Of a stretch of DNA of 5,235 nucleotides, positions 1 to 5,141 are shown in pieces; the first letter of the stretch is position 1; every line of letters begins with the position of its first letter. The notes under the pieces were generated by a model. That model was not told the DNA's origin, did not search any database, and worked only from the letters and a program-made list of their open reading frames with translations. Source of the stretch: Chloroflexota bacterium (GTDB taxonomy: Bacteria; Chloroflexota; Dehalococcoidia; UBA2979); NCBI GenBank assembly GCA_027592975.1, contig JAQCJS010000104.1, positions 1 to 5,235 of the forward strand. The letters are read 5' to 3'. The translations under genes were made by a program, and so were the position numbers.

Positions 1-1
1 T

Positions 2-265
2 GGCGTTCCCCACGCGGACCAGGCTCGGGCGGAACGTGGCGGCGGCGCGGGCCAGCAGAGCGTCCGCCACCGGCTCCACGGGCGGGGCGCCGGCCGCGGC
101 GATCGTCCGGCGGTAGTCGGCGAGCACGGCAAGGGCCAGCCCGGCGACCGCCTCGTGCCCGTGGTCGGGAACCAGGGCCGCCACGCGGGCGTCCGCCAGC
201 AGCCGGTCGACCGAGGGGAGGTCGCGGTAGGGCGATTCGCTGGCGGACGGATCCGGGGCGTTCAT
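2..265 (-). CDS. selA: L-seryl-tRNA(Sec) selenium transferase (selenocysteine synthase), N-terminal part, runs off left edge
   Basis: SelA is the PLP enzyme that converts Ser-tRNA(Sec) to Sec-tRNA(Sec) with selenophosphate, the last step of bacterial selenocysteine synthesis in the cytoplasm. Only 88 residues are present. Residues 11-23 read SPYRDLPSVDRLL, matching the family's conserved start (YRxLPSVDRLL), which lies in the tRNA-binding N-terminal domain. Residues 79-88, RPSLVRVGNA, match the stretch leading into the family's NATG motif, and the window ends exactly inside that motif. The PLP-lysine domain is outside the window. The ATG at 263-265 is supported by a strong Shine-Dalgarno AGGGGAG (272-278) six bases upstream. 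The gene is transcribed divergently from the serine operon. What I see is two conserved blocks in the right order and spacing. A degenerate SelA-like paralogue cannot be excluded without the catalytic domain. Confidence 0.87.
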   Translation of the reverse strand, partial: MNAPDPSASESPYRDLPSVDRLLADARVAALVPDHGHEAVAGLALAVLADYRRTIAAAGAPPVEPVADALLARAAATFRPSLVRVGNA

Positions 266-271
266 GCGGGG

Positions 272-278
272 CTCCCCT
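272..278 (-). promoter_or_regulatory. Ribosome binding site of selA
   Basis: AGGGGAG on the minus strand, six bases before the ATG at 265. It fixes the start of selA and abuts a small leader hairpin (279-297), so folding could affect its access. Confidence 0.7.
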
Positions 279-301
279 GGGCGTGCAGAGGACGCCCGTC
301 C
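279..301 (-). promoter_or_regulatory. Small alternative hairpins in the selA leader
   Basis: Read on the minus strand, GGGCGT (297-292) pairs with ACGCCC (284-279) around a 7-base loop, CCTCTGC, ending right beside the selA Shine-Dalgarno. A second hairpin, GGAC-GGGC-GTCC (301-290), uses overlapping bases, so the two are mutually exclusive. The pairing is visible in the sequence. Any regulatory role is inference, and such short stems arise easily in GC-rich DNA. Confidence 0.3.
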
Positions 302-305
302 CTGA

Positions 306-311
306 ATTGTA
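306..311 (-). promoter_or_regulatory. Possible -10 box for selA
   Basis: TACAAT on the minus strand matches five of six positions of the TATAAT consensus and lies about 41 bases upstream of the selA ATG, a sensible leader length. I see no convincing -35 box 16-18 bases further upstream (the best hexamers are CGATCC-like), so the call is weak. Confidence 0.3.
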
Positions 312-376
312 GGCCTGCGAACCCGGTGGGATCGCACTGCCGGCGTCACAGGCGCATCATGCGGGGACAGCGTTCG

Positions 377-404
377 TTGACCGTACCCCGCCGCTCCGTA
401 CGAT
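377..404 (+). promoter_or_regulatory. Sigma70-type promoter of the aminotransferase-serA operon
   Basis: TTGACC (377-382, five of six consensus bases) and TACGAT (399-404, four of six) are 16 bases apart. Transcription would begin near 411, giving a leader of about 45 bases before the GTG at 456. A direct repeat of CCGTAC lies at 381-386 and 396-401, one copy next to the -35 box and one overlapping the -10 box. It could be an operator half-site pair or chance. Confidence 0.6.
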
Positions 405-444
405 CGGTGCACGCCACCCGCGTCATCTTGCCCGACTGAACCTC

Positions 445-450
445 GAGGAG
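445..450 (+). promoter_or_regulatory. Ribosome binding site for the GTG start of the aminotransferase
   Basis: GAGGAG lies five bases before the GTG at 456 and supports that non-ATG start. A weak 4-bp hairpin, CGAG (444-447) with CTCG (453-456), could partly cover the site. Confidence 0.65.
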
Positions 451-455
451 CTCTC

Positions 456-1550
456 GTGAACCTGCGTATCCCCGGCCCCACCACTGTCCCCGATGAGGTC
501 GCGCAGGCCGGCGCCGCGCCGATGATCAACCACCGCGGTCGCGAGTTCTTTGACATGATCGCGCGCACCACGGACGGCGTGAAGAAGGTCTACCAGACCA
601 AGAACGACCTGATGACGCTGACGGCCTCCGGCACCGGCGCCATGGAGTCCGCGGTCGTGAACCTGATGGCCCCCGGCGACGATGTGCTGGTCATCTCGAT
701 CGGCGAGTTCGGCGACCGCCTGATCAACCTGGTGAAGGTCTACGGCGGCAAGGGCACGGAACTCAAGTTCGAGCAGGGCCTGGCCTCCGACCTGAACCAG
801 ATCGAGGCCGCGTTCAACGCGAACCCGAACATCCGCCTGGTGTTGGTCACGCACAACGAGACCTCCACCGGCGTGACGCAGCCGATCCTCCCGGAACTCG
901 CGAAGCTGGTGCACAAGCGCGATGGCGCGGTGCTGATGGTGGACGCGATCTCCTCGCTCTCCTCGGTGCCGGTGAAGGTCGACGAGTGGGATCTGGACGT
1001 GGTGCTGTCCGGGTCGCAGAAGGGCTGGATGACGGCACCCGGCCTCGCCTTCGTCTCCTGCAACGAGCGCGCGTGGGCCAAGATCGACGCGAACACCTCC
1101 CAGCCGCGCTTCTACTTCGACCTCCGCCGCCACCAGAAGTCGGCCGAGTCCGGCCAGACGCCGTGGACGCCCGCCGTCTCGATCTGGTTCCAGCTCGACA
1201 AGTCGCTCTCGATGATGTTCGAAGAGGGCATGGACAACGTGTACGCCCGGCACCACCGCCTGGCGACCAAGACGCGCAACGGCGTGAAGGCGATGGGCCT
1301 CCAGCTGTTGGCGACCGAGGGTATCGAGTCCGACACGGTCACCGCGATCCGGCTGCCTGAGGGCATCGACGGGCAGAAGCTGCTGAATGTGGCGCAGGAC
1401 GAGTTCAACACCGTCTTCGCGGGCGGCCAGGGCTCGCTGCGCGGCAAGATCATCCGCTTCGGTCACCTGGGCTGGGTGCACGACGAGGACATCGACGCGG
1501 GCCTGGAGGCGCTGCGCGGCGCCCTCGGCGTGCTCGGCTACAAGGGCTAG
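456..1550 (+). CDS. Class V PLP-dependent aminotransferase (serine/alanine-glyoxylate or phosphoserine aminotransferase)
   Basis: A 364-residue, fold-type I, class V aminotransferase of the alanine-glyoxylate/serine-pyruvate group. The start is GTG with GAGGAG upstream, and the N-terminus MNLRIPGPT is the usual family start. Visible motifs are PGPT (6-9), the cofactor phosphate loop TASGTGAMES (56-65), NETSTG (134-139), D163 in VDAISS for the pyridine nitrogen, the Schiff-base lysine K189 in SGSQKGW, and the substrate-carboxylate arginine R334 in IRFGHLG. All expected catalytic residues are present, so it should be active. It sits 47 bp upstream of serA in one operon. The family includes enzymes making serine from hydroxypyruvate, making glycine from glyoxylate, and acting on phosphohydroxypyruvate (as proposed for the methanogen MJ0959 enzyme). 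The serA pairing favours a role in the serine pathway, replacing SerC. The exact substrate cannot be read from the sequence. Confidence 0.93.
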   Translation: MNLRIPGPTTVPDEVAQAGAAPMINHRGREFFDMIARTTDGVKKVYQTKNDLMTLTASGTGAMESAVVNLMAPGDDVLVISIGEFGDRLINLVKVYGGKGTELKFEQGLASDLNQIEAAFNANPNIRLVLVTHNETSTGVTQPILPELAKLVHKRDGAVLMVDAISSLSSVPVKVDEWDLDVVLSGSQKGWMTAPGLAFVSCNERAWAKIDANTSQPRFYFDLRRHQKSAESGQTPWTPAVSIWFQLDKSLSMMFEEGMDNVYARHHRLATKTRNGVKAMGLQLLATEGIESDTVTAIRLPEGIDGQKLLNVAQDEFNTVFAGGQGSLRGKIIRFGHLGWVHDEDIDAGLEALRGALGVLGYKG

Positions 1551-1597
1551 TCAGCGGGGTCGAGGCGCCGCAGGGCGAGAGGCTGGGAGCAAGGCGG

Positions 1598-3175
1598 ATG
1601 GCGAAGATCCTCGTAGCGGACAGCATTGCGAAGGAAGGCATCGACCTCCTCGCGAAGCACCACGAGGTGGTCGTCTCGACCGGCCTCAAGGAAGACGCCC
1701 TGTGTGAGGCGATCAAGGACGCGGAGGCGCTGGTCGTCCGCAGCCAGACGCAGGTGACGGAGAAGGTCATCGCCGCGGCACCCCACCTGCAGATCATCGC
1801 CCGCGCCGGCGTCGGCGTGGACAACGTGGACGTGGAGGCGGCCAGCAAGCACGGCGTGATCGTCGTCAACGCGCCCTTCGCGAACACCATGTCCACCGCG
1901 GAGCACGCCTTCGGGCTGATGCTGGCGCTGGCGCGCAACATCCCGCAGGGGCACGCCTCGCTGCAGGCGGGCCGGTGGGATCGCTCGAAGTACACGGGCC
2001 TGGAGCTCAACGGCAAGACGCTCGGCGTCGTCGGCCTCGGCCGCATCGGCACCGAGGTCGCCCGCCGCGCGCGCGCGTTCGAGATGCGCGTCATCGCCTT
2101 CGACCCGTACGTCTCGGACGAGCGCTTCAGCGCGCTGGGTGTCGAGCGCCGGAGCCTGGAGGAGATCTTCGCGGAGTCGGACTTCGTCACGCTGCACACC
2201 GCGCTGCAGGCGGAGACGCGCAGCCTGGTGAACGCGGACCTGCTGGCGAAGGCGAAGAAGGGCATCCGCATCATCAACGCCGCACGCGGCGCGCTGATCG
2301 ATGAGCAGGCGCTCTTCGACGCGGTGGAGTCCGGCCAGGTCGCCGGCGCCGCGGTCGATGTGTTCTCCGAGGAGCCCGCCGTCGGCAACATCCTCACCAC
2401 CAGCGACAAGATCGTCGTCACCCCGCACCTTGCCGCCTCCACGAACGAGGCGCAGGATCGCGCCGGCGTGGACGTGGCGGAGCAGGTGATCGAGGTGCTG
2501 GCGGGCGGCGCACCGCGCTTCCCCGTGAACATCCCGACTGTCGCCGCAGAGGCGATGGCGATCATCGGCCCGTACATCGAGGCTGCCGCGGCGGCCGCAC
2601 GCGTGTCACGCCAGCTGGCGACCGGCAGCCTGCAGAAGGTGCGCATCCAGTACCTGGGCGAGATCGGCAACCACAACACCAAGCCGCTGACGCTCTCCGT
2701 GATCGTGGGCCTGCTGGACTCCGTGACCTCGGGGAAGGTGTCGGCGGTGAACGCGCTCGCGCAGGCGGAGGTGCACGGCCTCCGCATCGAGGAAGAGAGC
2801 GGGCCGGCGCAGGATCCGTACGCGAACCTGGTGGTCGTCACGCTGGGCACGGACAACGGCGAGGAGCGCGTGGCCGCCACGCACACCGCGTCCGGCGTGC
2901 GCGTGGTCGCGATCAACTCGTACGGCGTGGACGTCCGGGAGGACGGCTCGCAGCACTTCCTGGCGATCGAGAACGTGGACAAGCCCGGCAGCATCGGCCG
3001 CGTCGGCACGCTGCTCGGCGTCCTCGGCGTGAACATCAACTCGATGTCGGTCTCCCCGGGGGAGGGCGGCAAGGCGCTCATGCTCATCGGCGTCGAGCGC
3101 GAGTTGACCGATGCGGAGGCGGCGCAGGTGGCCGCGCTCGACGGCATCGACACCCTCCGGCAGGTCCAGCTCTAG
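1598..3175 (+). CDS. serA: D-3-phosphoglycerate dehydrogenase, long ACT-domain form
   Basis: SerA oxidises 3-phosphoglycerate to 3-phosphohydroxypyruvate with NAD+, the committed step of serine synthesis. At 525 residues it is the long type found, for example, in mycobacteria. Residues 1-100 and 280-310 form the substrate domain (RAGVGVDNVD at 69-78). The NAD domain holds GLGRIG (146-151) with D169 after the second strand. Catalytic residues are R230 (NAARGALID), E259 (FSEEP) and H277 (TPHLAAST). Residues about 315-450 match the allosteric substrate-binding (ASB) domain, and 453-525 the ACT domain (ENVDKPGSIGRVGTLLG). In the ACT domain D461 and N479 match known serine-contact positions, while the position usually Tyr or His is N459. 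The ATG follows GGGAG (1585-1589) by eight bases. The gene is the second of an operon with the aminotransferase and ends at a strong hairpin. Serine feedback inhibition is likely but inferred. Confidence 0.97.
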   Translation: MAKILVADSIAKEGIDLLAKHHEVVVSTGLKEDALCEAIKDAEALVVRSQTQVTEKVIAAAPHLQIIARAGVGVDNVDVEAASKHGVIVVNAPFANTMSTAEHAFGLMLALARNIPQGHASLQAGRWDRSKYTGLELNGKTLGVVGLGRIGTEVARRARAFEMRVIAFDPYVSDERFSALGVERRSLEEIFAESDFVTLHTALQAETRSLVNADLLAKAKKGIRIINAARGALIDEQALFDAVESGQVAGAAVDVFSEEPAVGNILTTSDKIVVTPHLAASTNEAQDRAGVDVAEQVIEVLAGGAPRFPVNIPTVAAEAMAIIGPYIEAAAAAARVSRQLATGSLQKVRIQYLGEIGNHNTKPLTLSVIVGLLDSVTSGKVSAVNALAQAEVHGLRIEEESGPAQDPYANLVVVTLGTDNGEERVAATHTASGVRVVAINSYGVDVREDGSQHFLAIENVDKPGSIGRVGTLLGVLGVNINSMSVSPGEGGKALMLIGVERELTDAEAAQVAALDGIDTLRQVQL

Positions 3176-3212
3176 CCCCTCGGCACTTTGCCGGCAGCGG
3201 CCGCAAGAACGA

Positions 3213-3241
3213 CAACGCCCCGGCCATCGGCCGGGGCGTTG
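3213..3241. terminator. Bidirectional terminator hairpin between serA and the DUF1015 gene
   Basis: A perfect 13-bp inverted repeat, CAACGCCCCGGCC (3213-3225) and its complement (3229-3241), surrounds a 3-base ATC loop. It lies 37 bases after the serA stop and 43 bases beyond the stop of the convergent DUF1015 gene. The downstream tract is only mildly T-rich. The minus-strand side (GTTGTCGTTCTTG) is better than the plus side (GTTGCTGTGTG). Symmetry and position support termination of both transcripts. Confidence 0.75.
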
Positions 3242-3265
3242 CTGTGTGCTGAACGAGCAGCGGGC

Positions 3266-3286
3266 AGGCGGAGGGCCTTTCCGCCT
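3266..3286 (-). terminator. Second hairpin overlapping the DUF1015 stop codon
   Basis: AGGCGGA (3266-3272) pairs perfectly with TCCGCCT (3280-3286), and G-T pairs can extend it inward. On the minus strand the stem begins inside the TAG stop (3287-3285). There is no T tract, so it may be an mRNA 3' stabiliser or part of a tandem terminator with 3213-3241, not a terminator by itself. Confidence 0.4.
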
Positions 3287-4592
3287 AGTCGTCCAGGCTG
3301 TTGAAGACGAGGCCGGTCGCGAGCTTGGGGTAGAAGTACGTGGACTTCTGCGGCATCACCTCGCCCGCATCGGCGACCCACGTCACCTGCTCCACGCGCG
3401 TGGCGTTGATCAGGAAGGCCAGGCGGCAGGCACCATGCTCCACCGCCTCGCGCGCCTCAGCGACGCTCTCGGTGAACTCGACGCGCCCGGCGGCCAGCGC
3501 CGCGCGGTCGATGCCGAAGATCGGGGTGAGCACCGTCTCGGTGAGGATGCGCGCGTCGAGGCGCTTCGAGGCCGTCGATAGCCCCTGCGGCATCGCCGCG
3601 TCGATCGCCTCCTGCGAGCGGGCGGTGGCGAGGTGGACGGAGTGCGGCCCGTCCACACCCAGGATGGCGAAGGCGGTCGGCCCGTAGGCGTTCGCCTGCA
3701 CGCGCTCCCACGCCGCCTCCACCGCTGCGGTGCCACCGTCCGTGGAGAGCACCTCCACGCGGTAGAGCGCGCTCAGCCGCTCCATGAAGCGCTCCGGGAG
3801 CACCTCGTCCTTCACCAGGCGGTGGATCGGGAGGATCACCAGGCCAGGGTCGTCCTCTGGGATCAGGCCCATGAGCGCGAAGTTCTCCGGCTCGTTGCCG
3901 GTCCACTTCTTGCCGGCCTTCGCGGCGCACTCGTCGCGGTAGTCCAGCGCGGTGTGCGTGCGGTGGTGGCCGTCCGCGATCGTGATGTTCGTCGCGCCCA
4001 GGACGTCCACCAGCGTGGCGACCTGCTGCTTGTTCGTGACCATCCAGAGGCGGTGGCGGTCGCCCAGCCGGTCGTGGGCCTCGAAGTCCGGCTCCGTGCC
4101 CGCGACCGTCGCGATCAGGTCGCCCGCGGTGCGCGCCGGATCCAGGAACGTGGCGAAGATCGGCGAGATGTTTGTGCGCGTGGCGCGGATCAGGCGCAGG
4201 CGCTCCTCGCGCGGGCCGGAGAGCGTCGCCTCGTGCGGCCGGACGATGCCCTCCTCCGGGCGGTGCAGGCGCGTCCGCGCGAAGACGCAGCGCCGGCTCA
4301 CCCACTTGCCCTCGATCTTCGCTCGCTGCTCGTACACGTAGAGCGCGGACGCGGCGTCACGGACCAGGGCCCTGTCCTTCAGCCAGCCGTCCAGCGTGCG
4401 CTTCGCCCCGGCGAACCGCGCATCGCCGTTGCCGGCGGGGTTTTCGAGGTGGGCGGCGTTGTGCGGCGAGCGCGCGTGCAGCGCGGCGACGGCGTCCGCG
4501 CCCACCACGTCATAGGGCGGGGCGATCACGTCGTCCGGGGTGACACGGCGGGGGTCGTAGCGGAGCGCACGGAAGGGACGGATTTCGGTCAT
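3285..4592 (-). CDS. DUF1015 family protein (COG4198), function unknown, possibly linked to serine metabolism
   Basis: A 435-residue protein matching the DUF1015 family along its whole length. Family blocks in order are MTEIRPFRALRYDP (1-14), APPYDVV (24-30), RPHEAT (118-123), NISPIF (141-146), IADGHHRTHTAL (205-216) and MPQKSTYFYPKL (413-424). I see no signal peptide or membrane segment, so it should be cytosolic. The DGHHR block resembles the conserved motif of the ParB/sulfiredoxin fold, which includes the free-serine kinases SerK and SbnI. Other DUF1015 genes are often found beside serA, as here, where it converges on the serine operon. A serine/phosphoserine kinase or phosphatase-like activity is an inference, not a known function. 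The ATG at 4592 is preferred because it gives the family N-terminus and follows GGGAAAGG (4601-4608). An in-frame ATG at 4613 would add only seven residues. Confidence 0.9.
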   Translation of the reverse strand: MTEIRPFRALRYDPRRVTPDDVIAPPYDVVGADAVAALHARSPHNAAHLENPAGNGDARFAGAKRTLDGWLKDRALVRDAASALYVYEQRAKIEGKWVSRRCVFARTRLHRPEEGIVRPHEATLSGPREERLRLIRATRTNISPIFATFLDPARTAGDLIATVAGTEPDFEAHDRLGDRHRLWMVTNKQQVATLVDVLGATNITIADGHHRTHTALDYRDECAAKAGKKWTGNEPENFALMGLIPEDDPGLVILPIHRLVKDEVLPERFMERLSALYRVEVLSTDGGTAAVEAAWERVQANAYGPTAFAILGVDGPHSVHLATARSQEAIDAAMPQGLSTASKRLDARILTETVLTPIFGIDRAALAAGRVEFTESVAEAREAVEHGACRLAFLINATRVEQVTWVADAGEVMPQKSTYFYPKLATGLVFNSLDD

Positions 4593-4637
4593 TCGTAGAG
4601 CCTTTCCCAACATCCCGGCATCGGCCCGGCGGGCACT

Positions 4638-4667
4638 TTGACGGCCCTCGGCGCGCGTTCCTAGACT
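4638..4667 (+). promoter_or_regulatory. Sigma70-type promoter of the HIT gene
   Basis: TTGACG (4638-4643, five of six consensus bases) and TAGACT (4662-4667, four of six) are 18 bases apart. Transcription would start near 4674, about 60 bases before the ATG at 4735 and at the first bases of the leader hairpin. The divergent DUF1015 gene has no comparably good promoter in the same gap. Confidence 0.55.
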
Positions 4668-4670
4668 GAC

Positions 4671-4707
4671 CGCCACGGCCCCCCGAACCTTTCGGCCGGG
4701 CGTGGCG
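4671..4707 (+). repeat. Compound hairpin at the 5' end of the HIT gene leader
   Basis: CGCCACG (4671-4677) pairs perfectly with CGTGGCG (4701-4707). Inside, CCC (4679-4681) pairs with GGG (4698-4700), and CCGAA (4683-4687) pairs with TTCGG (4691-4695) around the loop CCT. That is about 15 pairs with one bulge and a small internal loop. There is no T tract and no gene upstream on this strand, so it is not an ordinary terminator. It could stabilise the mRNA 5' end, modulate translation, or be a DNA operator between the divergent genes. Confidence 0.5.
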
Positions 4708-4734
4708 ACGTCATCGCACGAGACAAGGCTACAG

Positions 4735-5058
4735 ATGCAACGCTTTTGCGTCTTTTGCGAGATCGTCGCCGGCCGCGAACCGGCGGACATTCTCTTCGAT
4801 TCGGACGAGGTGATGGTGATCCGCAACCGGCTCCGCTGGGTGCCGACCATGCTGCTCGCGATCCCGAAGCAGCACATGGTGCAGTCGGAGCTGTGGAAGA
4901 ACATGGGCGCGGTGGGCGCGGCTGCGATCAAGGTCGCGGAGGAGCACTGCCCGGGCGGGTTCCGCCTGATCTCGAACTTCGGCTATGACGGGATGCAGTC
5001 ACAGGATCACGCCCACGTCCACATCCTGGGTGGCGTGTTCCTGGGCGAGTACGCCTAG
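4735..5058 (+). CDS. Small zinc-type HIT (histidine triad) family protein
   Basis: A 107-residue protein of the HIT superfamily, whose members hydrolyse or transfer nucleotides from phosphoramidates, dinucleoside polyphosphates and similar substrates. The triad HAHVHILGG (92-100) is intact, preceded by N81 and QS (88-89). CVFC (5-8) with H47 and H92 fits the structural zinc site of HINT-like proteins. PKQH (44-47) is the usual family block. Two features differ from standard HINT proteins: the segment NRLRWVPTMLL (31-41) replaces the DIxPxAPxH-like stretch, and Met39 stands where the usual active-site His would be. The ATG is preferred because AAGG (4725-4728) precedes it by six bases and it places CxxC at the normal distance. 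An in-frame GTG at 4702 would lie inside the leader hairpin. It is divergent from the DUF1015 gene. The substrate is unknown. Confidence 0.9.
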   Translation: MQRFCVFCEIVAGREPADILFDSDEVMVIRNRLRWVPTMLLAIPKQHMVQSELWKNMGAVGAAAIKVAEEHCPGGFRLISNFGYDGMQSQDHAHVHILGGVFLGEYA

Positions 5059-5089
5059 CCTGGAGTGCGGTGGCAAGGCGGATGGCAGG

Positions 5090-5099
5090 CTCGTACGAG
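5090..5099. repeat. 10-bp perfect palindrome upstream of the last gene
   Basis: CTCGTACGAG is fully self-complementary and lies in the 83-bp gap between the HIT gene and the next start. It could be a protein-binding half of a promoter region, but a 10-bp palindrome can occur by chance and I see no second copy. Confidence 0.2.
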
Positions 5100-5127
5100 A
5101 CCGGCTACCGTCGTCCTCCCACCAACC

Positions 5128-5136
5128 AGAGGGAGG
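5128..5136 (+). promoter_or_regulatory. Strong ribosome binding site for the GTG start at 5142
   Basis: AGAGGGAGG ends five bases before the GTG at 5142. It is the best Shine-Dalgarno in the window and decides the GTG start over an in-frame ATG at 5082. Confidence 0.75.
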
Positions 5137-5141
5137 CGCGC

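Noticed and set aside
155..439. Plus-strand open frame of 94 codons overlapping the selA start and its divergent region
   Set aside because: It is antisense to the conserved N-terminus of selA, is Arg-rich and has no motif.
266..455. tRNA (including tRNA-Sec) or riboswitch in the selA/aminotransferase gap
   Set aside because: I looked for a cloverleaf with a long variable arm and for known riboswitch cores and saw none. Only short hairpins and promoter elements are present.
423..3153. Long minus-strand open frames opposite the aminotransferase and serA (423-1481, 1450-3153, 1547-2428)
   Set aside because: They are products of GC-rich codon use on the coding strand. Their translations are low-complexity (Arg/His/Val- or Ser/Thr-rich) with no family motif, while the plus-strand proteins are clear.
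3633..4598. Plus-strand open frame of 321 codons opposite the DUF1015 gene
   Set aside because: It is Arg/Val/His-rich with no recognisable motif and lies entirely antisense to a well-conserved gene.
4702..4734. GTG start at 4702 for the HIT protein
   Set aside because: It lies inside the leader hairpin with no Shine-Dalgarno and adds 11 residues not typical of the family. The ATG at 4735 has AAGG at good spacing.
4593..4931. N-terminal extension of the DUF1015 gene back to 4931
   Set aside because: It would cross the divergent promoter and overlap the HIT gene antisense. The family N-terminus begins at MTEIRPFRAL (4592) with its own ribosome binding site.
1589..5086. 14-bp exact repeat GCAAGGCGGATGGC at 1589-1602 and 5073-5086
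   Set aside because: The first copy spans the serA start and the second is intergenic. With GC-rich composition and AAGG/ATG signals this is most likely coincidence, not a repeat family.
5071..5111. Possible promoter upstream of the last gene (TGGCAA-17-TACGAG, or TACCGT at 5106-5111)
   Set aside because: The -35 hexamers match the consensus in only about half their positions, too weak to call.
5082..5141. ATG start at 5082 for the last gene
   Set aside because: It is in frame but adds an Arg/Pro-rich tail foreign to the family. The GTG at 5142 has a far better ribosome binding site.
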